This document shows positions 34,883-44,681 of a DNA stretch of 64,000 bases, piece after piece. The DNA lies in assembly GCA_050289385.1 (NCBI GenBank), contig JBNKFQ010000283.1:1-64000 (forward strand), in the 5' to 3' direction. How positions within the stretch are numbered: the first letter of the stretch is position 1; each line of letters opens with the position of its first letter. The notes beneath the pieces are model-generated. The model did no database searches. It saw nothing but the letters and a program-made list of their open reading frames with translations, and had not been told where the DNA came from. This DNA comes from JBNKFQ01 sp050289385. GTDB taxonomy: Bacteria; Pseudomonadota; Gammaproteobacteria; Pseudomonadales; Porticoccaceae. A program made the translations under genes and the position numbers.

Positions 34883-37804
34883 GTGGCTGTAAATCCTGAT
34901 TTACCTGATTTGCTACAGAGAGAGTGGTTGCGGCAACGGGATCGTTTCAACGCTGCTGCCGGGGATGAATTGGTTGCATGGCTGGACGGGCATTGTCGAT
35001 CGGCGCCCGATTTCGCCGAGCAGTTGCGGCTGGTGTGGAGCTGCAGCAGCTATGTCGCTGAGTATGCTTGCCATAATCCGCCCGGTTTTCAGGAGCTGGT
35101 CACCAGCGGCGACCTGAATCGCACCTGCTCGCAGGGCTATTGCCCGGGGCCAGGCGCTAACAATACCGGGGTGGAAAACGAAGAGGCGCTGGGCGCTTAT
35201 TTGCGCCGTATTCGCAATCGCGAACTGGTGCGTATTATCTGGCGTGATTTTGCGCGTTTGTCTGACCTCTCTGAAACCCTGCGCGATATGACATCACTGG
35301 CACAGGCATGCCTTGATACCGCTCTTGAATTTCTCCATGCCCGTGCCTGTGAGCGCTATGGTGTTCCGACTGGAGGGGCCAGCGGTCGTCCCCAAAAGAT
35401 GGTGGTGCTGGGTATGGGAAAGCTCGGCGCCAGTGAACTTAACGTGTCATCCGACATTGACCTGATCTTCGCTTACCCCGAGTCCGGGGAGACCATCGGC
35501 ACGGCTCGTCCCTGCACCAATCAGGAATTTTTTGAGCGGCTTGGGCGCAAACTTATTCAGGTGCTTGATAGTCGCACTGTCGACGGCATCGTATTTCGGG
35601 TTGATATGAGGTTACGGCCTCACGGTGGCAGTGCTCCGTTGGTGGCCAGCTTTGATGCGCTGGAGAATTATTACCAAACCCAGGGACGTGGCTGGGAACG
35701 GTTTGCCATGATCAAGGCGCGGCCGGTGGCCGGTGATTTGGACGCGGGTGCGGCGTTGCTGAGGATTTTGCGCCCCTTCACCTATCGTAAGTACATTGAT
35801 TTCAGTTCCATCGAATCCTTGCGCGAAATCAAGGCGGTGATTGAACACGAAGTGCATCGAGACGATACAGCGGATGATGTTAAACGTGGCAGTGGCGGTA
35901 TTCGCGAGGTGGAGTTTATCGCCCAGGCCTTTCAATTGGTGCGTGGTGGACGCGATCCCCGGCTGCAAAGGCGATCCTTGCTGGACATATTGCCGCTGCT
36001 GGAGCAGGAGGGCTTGCTGCCAACGGGTAAGGCGGCGGCATTGATAGATGCCTATCGCTTTTTGCGCAATGTTGAGCATGCGGTGCAGGGGTTCAGCGAT
36101 AGCCAAACCCAGCGATTGCCGCGAGGTGATCTCGGCAGAGCGAGGCTGGGCTTGTTGTTTGGCTGTAGCGACTGGCAAGAATTTCGTCAACAGTTACAGC
36201 AGCGCAGGGCTGTTGTGCAGCAGGTGTTTTCGGCAGTAATAGCTGCACCGGAGTCTGCAGCTTCTGAGCAGAGTGGCGTGTTGCAAGCCGGGCAGCAATT
36301 GTGGCAATTGGTGCAACATGGCAAGCCAATAACCGACGACCTTATGCAACTGGGATTTGACGATCCGGAGTCCAGTAAGCAGCAACTGCAAAGTCTGCTC
36401 TCCAGCAAGCCGGTACAACTTATGCAGGCTACAGCCAGGGAACGTCTTGATGTGTTAATGCCGATGTTGCTCGCCGGCTGCGCAGCGCAGCAGCAGCCAT
36501 CACAAGTGCTGAAACGTACACTGCAACTGGTGGAGTCGGTGGTGCGGCGAAGTGCCTACATGCTTTTACTGGTGGAAAATCCCGGGGCATTGCAGCAGTT
36601 GGTTAAGCTGTGTGCAGCGAGTTCATGGATTGCAGAGCATATTGCCACCTGGCCGGCATTGCTAGACGAATTGCTGGACCCGCGTACGCTTTACGGTCCG
36701 ATTGATAAAGCCACTCTGGCAGACGAGCTGCGCCAGCAACTGCTCAGGGTTCCCGAAGATGATCTGGAACAACAAATGGATGTTCTGCGTTATTTCAAGC
36801 ACTCCAGCAGTCTGCGGGTGGCGGCGTGCGAGGTGACCGAGGCGCTGCCCTTGATGAAAGTGAGCGATAGCCTTACCTGGATAGCAGAGGTATTGCTCGC
36901 TCAGGTTCTGGAGCTGGCCTGGAGGCAGCACACGGAGCGCCATGGAGAGCCGGGGCCGCGTGTTGGCGAAACCGGGGTTGGCGGTATGCCCTGCTCCGGG
37001 TTTTCAATTGTGGGATATGGAAAATTGGGAGGTGCCGAGCTCGGCCACAGCTCGGACCTTGACCTGGTGTTTATTTACGACGCCGACCCTTCGGCGAGTA
37101 CCAGCGGAGAACGCGTTATAGACAACGCCACATTTTTCCTGCGCCTGGGGCAGAGGGTAATTCACTTGCTGACTACTCGCACTGCGGCGGGTGTGTTATA
37201 CGATGTGGATATGCGGCTGCGGCCGTCAGGCAAGTCCGGCATGCTGGTGTCGTCGCTGGCAGCATTTGACAAATATCAGAGCGAAAATGCCTGGACGTGG
37301 GAACATCAGGCGCTGGTGCGAGCGCGCCCCGTGGCTGGCGATCCGCGACTTGCGCAAAAAGTGGAAAAGGTTCGTCAACAGGTATTGAGGCGGCCGCGAC
37401 AGTTGGATGTGCTGAAATCAGAGGTGCGTGATATGCGCCGCAAGATGAGCGAACACCTTACATCTGCTGGCCCCGAACACACCGGGGTGTTTGATCTCAA
37501 GCAGGACAGCGGCGGTATCGTCGATATTGAATTTATGGTTCAATTCGCGGTTTTGGCGTGGGCAGCGGAACACCCGCAACTGGCGCGCTGGAGCGACAAT
37601 ATTCGTATACTGGAAACGCTGTCGGCAACTGGCAAAATGGCGACCGCCGATGTCGAGCACCTGATCGAGGCCTACAAAGCGTATCGTTCGGCTGGCCATC
37701 GGGCGCAACTCCAGCGGCAACCGGCAGTGGTTCCCGCTTCTGAATTCCGGCAGCAGAGAGCACAGGTAACAGCGTTGTGGGACACGATTCTGGAGGGCAG
37801 GTGA
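34883..37804 (+). CDS. glnE: Glutamine synthetase adenylyltransferase/adenylyl-removing enzyme
   Basis: A 973-residue bifunctional regulator of glutamine synthetase with two nucleotidyltransferase domains. The N-terminal one (adenylyl-removing) has GMGKLGASELNVSSDIDLIF near residue 175-195; the C-terminal one (adenylylating) has GYGKLGGAELGHSSDLDLVF near 710-730. GSGGIREVEFIAQAFQL and SGGIVDIEFMVQ mark the linker helices. Partners are PII and glutamine synthetase. Start is GTG 34883. It overlaps waaF by 4 bp (GTGA). Confidence 0.96.
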   Translation: MAVNPDLPDLLQREWLRQRDRFNAAAGDELVAWLDGHCRSAPDFAEQLRLVWSCSSYVAEYACHNPPGFQELVTSGDLNRTCSQGYCPGPGANNTGVENEEALGAYLRRIRNRELVRIIWRDFARLSDLSETLRDMTSLAQACLDTALEFLHARACERYGVPTGGASGRPQKMVVLGMGKLGASELNVSSDIDLIFAYPESGETIGTARPCTNQEFFERLGRKLIQVLDSRTVDGIVFRVDMRLRPHGGSAPLVASFDALENYYQTQGRGWERFAMIKARPVAGDLDAGAALLRILRPFTYRKYIDFSSIESLREIKAVIEHEVHRDDTADDVKRGSGGIREVEFIAQAFQLVRGGRDPRLQRRSLLDILPLLEQEGLLPTGKAAALIDAYRFLRNVEHAVQGFSDSQTQRLPRGDLGRARLGLLFGCSDWQEFRQQLQQRRAVVQQVFSAVIAAPESAASEQSGVLQAGQQLWQLVQHGKPITDDLMQLGFDDPESSKQQLQSLLSSKPVQLMQATARERLDVLMPMLLAGCAAQQQPSQVLKRTLQLVESVVRRSAYMLLLVENPGALQQLVKLCAASSWIAEHIATWPALLDELLDPRTLYGPIDKATLADELRQQLLRVPEDDLEQQMDVLRYFKHSSSLRVAACEVTEALPLMKVSDSLTWIAEVLLAQVLELAWRQHTERHGEPGPRVGETGVGGMPCSGFSIVGYGKLGGAELGHSSDLDLVFIYDADPSASTSGERVIDNATFFLRLGQRVIHLLTTRTAAGVLYDVDMRLRPSGKSGMLVSSLAAFDKYQSENAWTWEHQALVRARPVAGDPRLAQKVEKVRQQVLRRPRQLDVLKSEVRDMRRKMSEHLTSAGPEHTGVFDLKQDSGGIVDIEFMVQFAVLAWAAEHPQLARWSDNIRILETLSATGKMATADVEHLIEAYKAYRSAGHRAQLQRQPAVVPASEFRQQRAQVTALWDTILEGR

Positions 37805-38907
37805 CATCTGAAACAAAACCGGCCCATTCGGAACCGTCTGCGGTTAGTGTGCGGCGTTCGACCTTAGACGTTCGACTTAAAATTCTAATTATCGGCCCCT
37901 CATGGGTCGGTGACATGGTGATGGCGCAGTCGCTGTTTATCACTCTCAGGCAAAAACACCCCGAGTGTGAAATTGATGTGTTGGCCCCGGCCTGGACACG
38001 GCCCCTGCTTGAGCGTATGCCAGAGGTTTCCAGAGCGATCGATATGCCGGTGGGACACGGCAGTTTGCAATGGGGAATACGCAAACGGCTCGGACGCGAG
38101 CTGGCTGGGCACGCTTACGATCAGGCGATAGTCTTGCCCAACTCCTTCAAGTCTGCCCTGGTGCCGCAGTTTGCAAAAATACCTTTGCGAACCGGGTGGC
38201 GGGGTGAGATGCGCTATGGGTTGCTCAACGATTTGCGCGTGTTGGACAAGCAGAGATACCGGTTGATGGTGCAACGTTTTACCGCCCTCGCCTTCCCCGC
38301 GGACACGCCGTTGCCGCAATCGCCAATACCTCGGTTGAAAGTCAATTCACAGGCTGTTGCCGGGTTATTGGACAGCTTTTCACTGACGCTGGATCGGCCC
38401 GTGCTGGCGCTGTGTCCGGGAGCCGAATTTGGCCCGGCGAAGCGCTGGCCTGAATATCATTACGCGGCGGTGGCGGAAACGATGATCGACCGTGGCTGGC
38501 AGGTCTGGTTAATGGGGTCCGACAAGGACAGCGTTGTAGCGGAAGATATCGCAGCGCGATTGCCGCAACGAGAGTCCTGTTATGTACTGGCGGGCTGCAC
38601 GCAGTTGGCAGAGGCGGTGGATCTGTTGTCGTGCGCGAGCGCAGTTGTGAGCAACGATTCCGGCCTTATGCATATTGCCGCTGCGCTGGCCAGGCCTCTG
38701 GTGGCCGTTTATGGTTCCACTTCTCCCGAATTTACTCCACCGTTGGCAGATGAGGTGGAAACCGTGTCGATACCGGTGGATTGTGGGCCCTGTTTCAAGC
38801 GGGAGTGCCCCGAGGGTCATCTCAAGTGCCTGAAAGAACTACACCCGCAACAGGTTATTGCTGCGCTGGAGCGCCTGGTTCCGAAAACGGTTGGTGTAAC
38901 AGCGTGA
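37801..38907 (+). CDS. waaF: ADP-heptose:LPS heptosyltransferase II
   Basis: A 368-residue GT-9 enzyme adding the second heptose to the LPS inner core. Conserved: KILIIGPSWVGDMVMAQSLF, LCPGAEFGPAKRWPEYHYA and LVSNDSGLMHIAAAL-like VVSNDSGLMHIAAALARPL. Start GTG 37801 overlaps the glnE stop (GTGA). This leaves about 34 residues before the usual MKILIIGPS start, made of low-conservation sequence that encodes a doubled CGTTCGAC repeat (37855-37876); GTG 37849 is an alternative start. Confidence 0.94.
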   Translation: MTSETKPAHSEPSAVSVRRSTLDVRLKILIIGPSWVGDMVMAQSLFITLRQKHPECEIDVLAPAWTRPLLERMPEVSRAIDMPVGHGSLQWGIRKRLGRELAGHAYDQAIVLPNSFKSALVPQFAKIPLRTGWRGEMRYGLLNDLRVLDKQRYRLMVQRFTALAFPADTPLPQSPIPRLKVNSQAVAGLLDSFSLTLDRPVLALCPGAEFGPAKRWPEYHYAAVAETMIDRGWQVWLMGSDKDSVVAEDIAARLPQRESCYVLAGCTQLAEAVDLLSCASAVVSNDSGLMHIAAALARPLVAVYGSTSPEFTPPLADEVETVSIPVDCGPCFKRECPEGHLKCLKELHPQQVIAALERLVPKTVGVTA

Positions 38908-39896
38908 GGGTTTTGATTGTCAAAATGTCTTCGCTGGGAGACGTTGTTCATACTCTGCCAGCACTGACCGATGCCGTGCGCGCCATGCCCAATATTCGTT
39001 TTGACTGGGTGGTTGAGGAGAGTTTTTCTGAAATTCCCGGTTGGCATTTGGCCGTGGATAAGGTGATTCCGGTGTCGCTCCGGCGCTGGCGCAAGCATCC
39101 CTGGCGGGCGTGGCGCAGTGGTGAATGGCGCAATTTCAAACAGGCGGTTTCTGCACAAAAATACGATCTGGTGATTGATGCCCAGGGGTTGCTGAAAAGC
39201 GCCTGGTTGCTGCGTTATGTTTCGGGGTCAGGGTACGGACTTGATAAACAATCCGCTCGTGAGCCGCTGGCGGCACGTTTCTATGATCACCCGGTGGCTG
39301 TCCCCAAAGGCCAGCATGCGGTTGAGCGAACCCGACAATTATTTGCCGCAGCTATTGGTTATACCTGCCCAACTTCAACGGGAGAGTTTTCTATCCGTGA
39401 TCAGTTGTTGCTTGAGAACACAGGCAGCAGCGGCAAGCTGGTTTTTTTGCATTCGACGACGTGGGCGAATAAACACTGGCCTGAAACCTATTGGCGGCAA
39501 TTGCTTGGTCTGGTTTCGCAGGCCGGGTTTGTTGTGCAGTTGCCCTGGGGTAACGACGCTGAGCGAGCAAGAGCCGAGCGGTTGGCCGATGGCTATGCCG
39601 AAGCTGAGGTATTGCCGAAGTTGTCTTTGCGTGAGGTGTCGATGGTGTTGGCGAGGGCTGACGCTGTTGTGTCTGTGGATACCGGACTCTCCCACCTTGC
39701 TGCTGCACTGGATAGACCTAATGTGACTCTGTTTGGGCCGACTGATCCGGGATTGGTGGGGGGCTATGGGAAAAACCAGTGTGTTTTGAAGGCGTCGGAT
39801 TTTCCTGCTGTGACGAACAGGGTTGAACCTGCAATTTTTGCGCCGTTGACGCCAGAGTATGTTTGGGAGGCTTTGCGAGGGTTGATTGGTGGTTAG
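38904..39896 (+). CDS. waaC: ADP-heptose:LPS heptosyltransferase I
   Basis: A 330-residue GT-9 enzyme adding the first heptose onto Kdo2-lipid A. It starts VRVLIVKMSSLGDVVHTLPAL (GTG 38904; first 20 residues described), continues with the DAQGLLKSA loop and WANKHWPETYW, and ends with VSVDTGLSHLAAAL and LFGPTDPGLVGGYG. The start overlaps the waaF stop by 4 bp (GTGA). Acts at the cytoplasmic face of the inner membrane. Confidence 0.95.
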   Translation: MRVLIVKMSSLGDVVHTLPALTDAVRAMPNIRFDWVVEESFSEIPGWHLAVDKVIPVSLRRWRKHPWRAWRSGEWRNFKQAVSAQKYDLVIDAQGLLKSAWLLRYVSGSGYGLDKQSAREPLAARFYDHPVAVPKGQHAVERTRQLFAAAIGYTCPTSTGEFSIRDQLLLENTGSSGKLVFLHSTTWANKHWPETYWRQLLGLVSQAGFVVQLPWGNDAERARAERLADGYAEAEVLPKLSLREVSMVLARADAVVSVDTGLSHLAAALDRPNVTLFGPTDPGLVGGYGKNQCVLKASDFPAVTNRVEPAIFAPLTPEYVWEALRGLIGG

Positions 39897-39932
39897 TTGT
39901 GTGGTGGTGTTGTTTCGCCCCTGACTCCCAAA

Positions 39933-40688
39933 TTATCCTGATTCCTTCTCCCGCCCACATAACAACGCCAATTTAGCGTATTTATAATAAGTACCTTCAG
40001 AGTAAGATACGGCTAACATCAGCCCTTCTTTGCCATCAACAAAGCCAAGCTGAAAAAAATAACTTCGTACAAATGACCAGAATCCTTTGCCGATGGCAGT
40101 GGCGTAAGTCGCGCGTCGGCCGCGTTCAAACAACTGTTGCGCGCCGAGAGAAGAATAGTGATCCATCTTGTTTAGCACTTGCTCAAGATTATCAAATGAA
40201 AAATGTAATAATGGTGCTGTCAATTTGCCACAACTGCCTTCCAGTATTACGCGCTCGTGCACGGCATCGTTGCTAAAATGGCCACAGTCTCGACGAAAAA
40301 GTCGTAAAACGTAATCGGGGTGTAACCCGAATCGGTCCATCGTGCGTCCGCAAAATTCCAGTTTTCGAGATATTTCATAACCGCTATGTTTTGAGCCGGA
40401 TGCCACGGCGTCAAAAATTTGTTGACGCAGACTATCTGTCACACGTTCGTCCGCATCCAGAGACAGGACCCAGGGTTGGGTTGCCTTTTTTAGCACGCGA
40501 TTTTTTTGTGGGCCAAAACCGGGCCAGTCAGTGACGAATATTTTATCGGTATATTTTTGGCAAATTTCAATAGTGCGATCGGTGCTGCCGGAGTCCATAA
40601 CAACAATCTCGTCTGCCCAGCTCACAGACTCCAGACAGTCGCCAATATTTTGTTCCTCATTTTTGGTGATAATGATGACGGAAATCAT
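39933..40688 (-). CDS. Family 2 glycosyltransferase (WaaE/LPS-core type)
   Basis: A 251-residue GT-2 enzyme: SVIIITKNEEQNIGDCLESV, VVMDSGSTDRTIEI (nucleotide-sugar Asp), LDADERVTDSLR (metal-binding DAD-like motif) and HPDYVLRLFRRD. It belongs to the group with WaaE/KdtX, which adds a glucose to LPS inner-core heptose. The C-terminal aromatic segment (FWSFVRSYFFQLGFVDGKEG) may dock on the membrane. Its start overlaps the waaL-like stop by 4 bp, one operon on the minus strand. Confidence 0.9.
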   Translation of the reverse strand: MISVIIITKNEEQNIGDCLESVSWADEIVVMDSGSTDRTIEICQKYTDKIFVTDWPGFGPQKNRVLKKATQPWVLSLDADERVTDSLRQQIFDAVASGSKHSGYEISRKLEFCGRTMDRFGLHPDYVLRLFRRDCGHFSNDAVHERVILEGSCGKLTAPLLHFSFDNLEQVLNKMDHYSSLGAQQLFERGRRATYATAIGKGFWSFVRSYFFQLGFVDGKEGLMLAVSYSEGTYYKYAKLALLCGREKESG

Positions 40689-41962
40689 ATCGTGTCCGGT
40701 ACTTTATTTTCAGAGTTATTGTCGGTTTTGGTCATGCCTTTGTCGCAAAAAAATACAGGTCGAAAATTCAGTTTTGGAAGGTTCAAAAAAACAGCAATGA
40801 GCAGCAAAAAGAACGCTCCGTCACGGGAGTCCAGGAATGACGAATTAAACAGGCAGCTCACTATGATGGTTGTAACCGCCCCGAGCAACAATGTACCATC
40901 TAATTGGTGCTTCTGGTATCGCAACGCGTGCCGCATCAAAACAGCTAGCCATGCAATAAATAACAGTGTAGCCGGTATGCCAGCAGTAGCTGCCAACATG
41001 AGGTATTCGTTGTGAGGGTTTTTTACCTCTTCCGCTCCGTTGCCTGGTGCCAGTCTTGCGTAATCATCGGCAAAATCACCAATGCCGCTGCCAAATACGG
41101 TGTTTTCGCGAATCACGTTCAGAGTGTTTTTGTAAAAATCCAGACGAATGCCGATAGAAGATTGATTGTTATGATTGGTGAAATACTGCTTTATATCGAC
41201 CAGAGACTGATCAATTCGCGTCCGAAAATGATTCGACGTGCCGTAGGCTGTGGTAAATAAAACCAGTGTTCCAACGATAACCAGCGTTTTGGTTAGCACT
41301 CTGCGCCGCCTTATTACTTCCAGAATGGCAAGTGTAGCCAACACCACGTAACCCGTTCGCCCTTGCGTAACCAACAGGATATCGACCAGAGCAAGTATGA
41401 TCACAGCAATATGCAGCCAGCGTTCGCGACCGGTTGTGCACAATATCAGTTGGTATGCCCAATAAGCCAGGAAGGCGGTGCTGATACCAAAGAAGATGCG
41501 ACTATATAAAGTGTATTGCCACCAGTTCAAATAGGAAAACTCTAACCAGCCGAGGTAAATGAAAAAGGTAATCAGGGCCGATAATGCCAAAGAGTAATAC
41601 AGTGACCACACGGCGTATTTTCGAGTGTCGCCGCGTGATATCGCGAATACCAATACAGGCAATAGTAAAAATTCTTTGTATTTTTTTAAGTAACGCAGGG
41701 ATTCCTGCCAGGAACTATCTGCCCAGAGGGCGCTGGTTAGTAACAGTAAAAACAAACAAACAGGTAAGAAGGTGGTTGGTGATCCCAGTACGTTTTTGGC
41801 ATTGTGCCAAAAGGTTGGTAACAGTAATGTGCAGACAAAAGCCAGGGTAATCAGTATGACACTCGGCGCCGTTGGCAGCAGCGCTGGAGATGCGGCAGCG
41901 GCAGCAACCATTATGGTGTAGAAGCGTTTGGTAGCGGTTGTAGATTGGGGTATGGATGTCAT
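40685..41962 (-). CDS. waaL: O-antigen ligase family membrane protein (WaaL/Wzy-C)
   Basis: A 425-residue polytopic protein with about ten hydrophobic segments and one long periplasmic loop (about 255-330). The Wzy_C/O-antigen-ligase landmark is VKNPHNEYLMLAATAGIP with the conserved His, and GRTGYVVL marks the Arg region. It probably joins undecaprenyl-linked O-antigen to lipid A-core in the periplasm. Sequence alone cannot exclude a Wzy-type polymerase, but the neighbouring core genes favour ligase. Confidence 0.82.
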   Translation of the reverse strand: MTSIPQSTTATKRFYTIMVAAAAASPALLPTAPSVILITLAFVCTLLLPTFWHNAKNVLGSPTTFLPVCLFLLLLTSALWADSSWQESLRYLKKYKEFLLLPVLVFAISRGDTRKYAVWSLYYSLALSALITFFIYLGWLEFSYLNWWQYTLYSRIFFGISTAFLAYWAYQLILCTTGRERWLHIAVIILALVDILLVTQGRTGYVVLATLAILEVIRRRRVLTKTLVIVGTLVLFTTAYGTSNHFRTRIDQSLVDIKQYFTNHNNQSSIGIRLDFYKNTLNVIRENTVFGSGIGDFADDYARLAPGNGAEEVKNPHNEYLMLAATAGIPATLLFIAWLAVLMRHALRYQKHQLDGTLLLGAVTTIIVSCLFNSSFLDSRDGAFFLLLIAVFLNLPKLNFRPVFFCDKGMTKTDNNSENKVPDTI

Positions 41963-42224
41963 GGTTGTATGAGTTTCAAAAAGAACCTTTCAGAGCTTCC
42001 CTGGTTGCAAGTATTTGGTGACATTAGATTATAAATAGCGGCTATTATGGCACACTTTGCCCGATTAACAGCCTGTGAGCGGAAACATTGGCAGTTGTTG
42101 AGACATATTCCCGGCCCTGTTTCCATCGCCCCGGACAAGATGATAACTCTACCGCATGTAGCCTTTCTTCCACAGGTGTTATGATTGGCACCAATTCCAA
42201 TTTGTGGGGCCTGGCCAACAGACT

Positions 42225-43661
42225 ATGCAATTTCGATTACCTGATTTTTCCAGCGCACAGATAGTGGTGGTTGGTGACCTGATGCTCGACCGTTACTGGC
42301 AGGGTGCTACATCCAGAGTGTCTCCCGAAGCACCCGTCCCGGTGGTAAAAGTTGACCACAACGAGGATCGGGTGGGCGGCGCCGGCAATGTGGCGCTCAA
42401 TATTGCGTCGCTCGGTGCTGGCGCAACCGTGATCGGCACTGTGGGTAACGACGAGGCAGGTCAAACCCTGCGCAGCCGTCTCGGTGCCGCAGGTATTCAT
42501 TGTGATTTTCAGATCAGCCGGGACAAGCCGACCATCACAAAACTGCGGGTTGTCAGTCGGCAACAGCAATTGCTGCGGCTCGATTTTGAAAAGCGTTTTG
42601 AGCCCGGCGATGTCACGGAGTTCAGTGACAAACTGGCAGGTTTATTACCCCATATGGGGGCGCTGGTGTTGTCGGATTACGCCAAGGGGAGCTTGAGTAA
42701 TCCGCAACCACTGATCAAGCGGGCGCGCGAGGCAGGTATACCGATATTGGTAGACCCCAAAGGCAGTGATTTCAAGCGCTATCGGGGGGCTACGCTGGTT
42801 ACGCCCAACTTGCATGAATTTGAAGAGGTTGTTGGCCCCTGCGCTACCGAACATGAACTGGTAACCAAAGGCTTGCGTTTGCTTGAGTCTTTAGAGATTG
42901 AAGCCTTGCTTGTTACCCGTGGCGAGCATGGTATGACACTGTTACAACCGGGCTGCCCGGAATTGCATTTGCCTGCTCACGCTCGTGAAGTTTATGACGT
43001 AACCGGCGCCGGAGATACAGTAATTGCCACACTGGCGGCAGCGCTGGTGGCGGGAGAGAAACTGCCTGAGGCGGTGACCCTGGCCAATATTTCTGCCGGT
43101 ATTGTTGTGGGCAAACTGGGTACTGCCACCGTCAGTGCTCCCGAACTGCGTCGATCAATCAATCAGATGCACGGTGCCGGGCGCGGCGTTATGAGCGAAG
43201 ACCAGCTTGAACTGGCGATTCAGGATGCGCGCGCCCACGGCGAGAAAGTGGTTTTTACCAACGGCTGTTTCGATATTATTCACGCGGGTCATGTCGGGTA
43301 TCTGGAGCAGGCGCGCACGCTGGGTGACCGTCTGGTGGTTGCGGTAAACGACGATGCATCTGTTACTCGTCTGAAGGGAGAGGGGCGACCGGTTAATATG
43401 GTTGAGCGCCGCATGGCGGTTTTGGCGGGGCTGGAGTCGGTGGACTGGGTTGTCTCATTCGCCGACAACACGCCAGAGCGCCTACTGGAACGGTTGCGGC
43501 CGGATGTTCTGGTCAAGGGTGGGGATTACAAAAAGGAAGAAGTTGTCGGTTGGGAAATTGCTGAAAGCTACGGCGGTGAAGTGAAGTCGCTCAATTTTTT
43601 TGACGACTGTTCGACTACGGCGATCGTGGAAAAAATTAAAAGTAAAACGTCGGGCGACTGA
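42225..43661 (+). CDS. hldE: Bifunctional heptose-7-P kinase / heptose-1-P adenylyltransferase
   Basis: A 478-residue fusion making ADP-heptose for waaC/waaF. The N-terminal ribokinase-like domain (1-320) has [28 protein letters not shown] and [19 protein letters not shown] with the catalytic Asp. The C-terminal nucleotidyltransferase domain has [20 protein letters not shown] in part (HxGH motif) and [13 protein letters not shown]. Length matches E. coli HldE (477). ATG 42225 is the family start; seven upstream codons are also open. Confidence 0.96.
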   Translation: MQFRLPDFSSAQIVVVGDLMLDRYWQGATSRVSPEAPVPVVKVDHNEDRVGGAGNVALNIASLGAGATVIGTVGNDEAGQTLRSRLGAAGIHCDFQISRDKPTITKLRVVSRQQQLLRLDFEKRFEPGDVTEFSDKLAGLLPHMGALVLSDYAKGSLSNPQPLIKRAREAGIPILVDPKGSDFKRYRGATLVTPNLHEFEEVVGPCATEHELVTKGLRLLESLEIEALLVTRGEHGMTLLQPGCPELHLPAHAREVYDVTGAGDTVIATLAAALVAGEKLPEAVTLANISAGIVVGKLGTATVSAPELRRSINQMHGAGRGVMSEDQLELAIQDARAHGEKVVFTNGCFDIIHAGHVGYLEQARTLGDRLVVAVNDDASVTRLKGEGRPVNMVERRMAVLAGLESVDWVVSFADNTPERLLERLRPDVLVKGGDYKKEEVVGWEIAESYGGEVKSLNFFDDCSTTAIVEKIKSKTSGD

Positions 43662-43798
43662 TAGTTCTCCCGTCACTTGCTATTTGTAAATTGTCTGGCC
43701 TTCCTGCGTAGCACTTGATGCTGTGGAGATAACAGAGCGTTTTTAAAGAGACGAAGGAGCGGTCGCTTGGCCTTCTCAGTTATCTTTTTCGACAAAAA

Positions 43799-43813
43799 TG
43801 ATAATGATTTTCA
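43799..43813. promoter_or_regulatory. Candidate Fur box
   Basis: TGATAATGATTTTCA matches the 7-1-7 Fur consensus TGATAATnATTATCA at 13 of 14 defined positions. No intact iron gene lies beside it; the nearest sequences are AT-rich and decayed. It may be a relic promoter element or a chance match in AT-rich DNA. Confidence 0.4.
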
Positions 43814-43929
43814 TAATTTTTGTATTGATAATAGTGTTAAGTTTTTTAATCTGTAAGTTACCAAAACATGGAGTACAAATTTATAGTTGCCCTCTTGTTG
43901 CTTACACCCGGAATCAGACGCCAGATGTT

Positions 43930-44050
43930 CTCTCGAAGTCTCTCGCTGCACAATCCGAGTTGTGTCAAAAATACTTCGGATTTATCGCCCTAACGATGTT
44001 GCTACTAATGCCGAGATGAGAAAGTGCCAGACAAAAATTTGCTTGCACTG
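43930..44050 (-). pseudogene. Decayed copy of the aldo/keto reductase 3' end
   Basis: On the minus strand this segment reads VQANFCLALSHLGISS, NIVRAINPKYF, stop, HNSDCAARD, which parallels the end of the intact reductase (VQASFDMVLSHPGVSS, VIIGTINPQHL, QHNVDCAART). The nucleotides align without gaps at a fixed offset of 753 bp; by hand count 70 of 103 bases agree over 43948-44050. An in-frame stop and many substitutions show it is dead. It lies on the far side of an AT-rich island from the intact gene. Confidence 0.85.
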
Positions 44051-44151
44051 AAAATGCTTTTCGGTGCTCTGGAAGTCTGTCTCATAAAGTTTAAATAGAA
44101 AAATTAAATGGGTAAAATAATAAATGCCACCAAATTTCCATTTGCACTTTG

Positions 44152-44451
44152 CTATACGATTATCAAACTCACGAGAAGTGGTTCGACGAGTAATTCAATT
44201 AAACCCTTTTGTATCGCTAGAGAAAGTAATATGAGTATGATTAATTTAAGATTGTCACACCCTCTGTCAAAGAATTTTATTAACACCAGGTATACTATAA
44301 GCCCCAAGAGAGGATTTATTAGGGTGGTAACCAATGTGGGAATTAATATTACAACAGCTGAGGTGTAAATATTTAGATTTATACTTAATAGCCTGGAGGC
44401 AGATAGCAAACCTATATATTGGACTATAAAAGATATTGGTATTACGAGCAC
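44152..44451 (-). CDS. Hypothetical small membrane protein in AT-rich island
   Basis: A 99-residue very hydrophobic frame with three likely membrane segments (VIPISFIVQYIGLLSASRLL; VVILIPTLVTTLINPLLGLI; LIILILLSLAIQ). I recognise no family. Composition is AT-rich unlike the surrounding genes, and it sits between the decayed and intact copies of the reductase 3' end, which suggests acquired DNA. AT-rich DNA favours hydrophobic frames by chance, so coding status is uncertain. Confidence 0.4.
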   Translation of the reverse strand: MLVIPISFIVQYIGLLSASRLLSINLNIYTSAVVILIPTLVTTLINPLLGLIVYLVLIKFFDRGCDNLKLIILILLSLAIQKGLIELLVEPLLVSLIIV

Positions 44452-44681
44452 TCGTCATCCTTGATTGTCAGGTTTAAAATAGAAGCTATTGTGCCAATTG
44501 GTCATTCAATAAGCATGCGGATTTTTTAAATTTCTTGTAAAAGCTTTTTGTTAAAGTAAATCGGTGATATTCAAAGTGTGGATCATTGGATTTTGCTGGG
44601 CTTTGTGGTTGAAGTCAACGAAATATTTAATGACGACTGCAATAGCAGGGTGGATGTTTTAGCTTTTTTGAAAATTATAAT

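Larger units (their letters stand above)
43662..44151. other. AT-rich stretch with decayed sequence
   Basis: About 490 bp between hldE and the membrane ORF, much richer in A and T than its neighbours. It contains the Fur-box-like site (43799-43813) and a decayed copy of the aldo/keto reductase 3' end (43930-44050), listed separately. No intact gene is supported. The small plus-strand frame starting at 43798 is an antisense reading of the decayed copy. Confidence 0.6.

Noticed and set aside
43798..44019. 73-codon plus-strand frame with SLAAQSELCQKYFGFI, resembling one at 44578-44772
   Set aside because: The resemblance is real but both are antisense readings of the two reductase 3' ends, so they are not a repeated gene.
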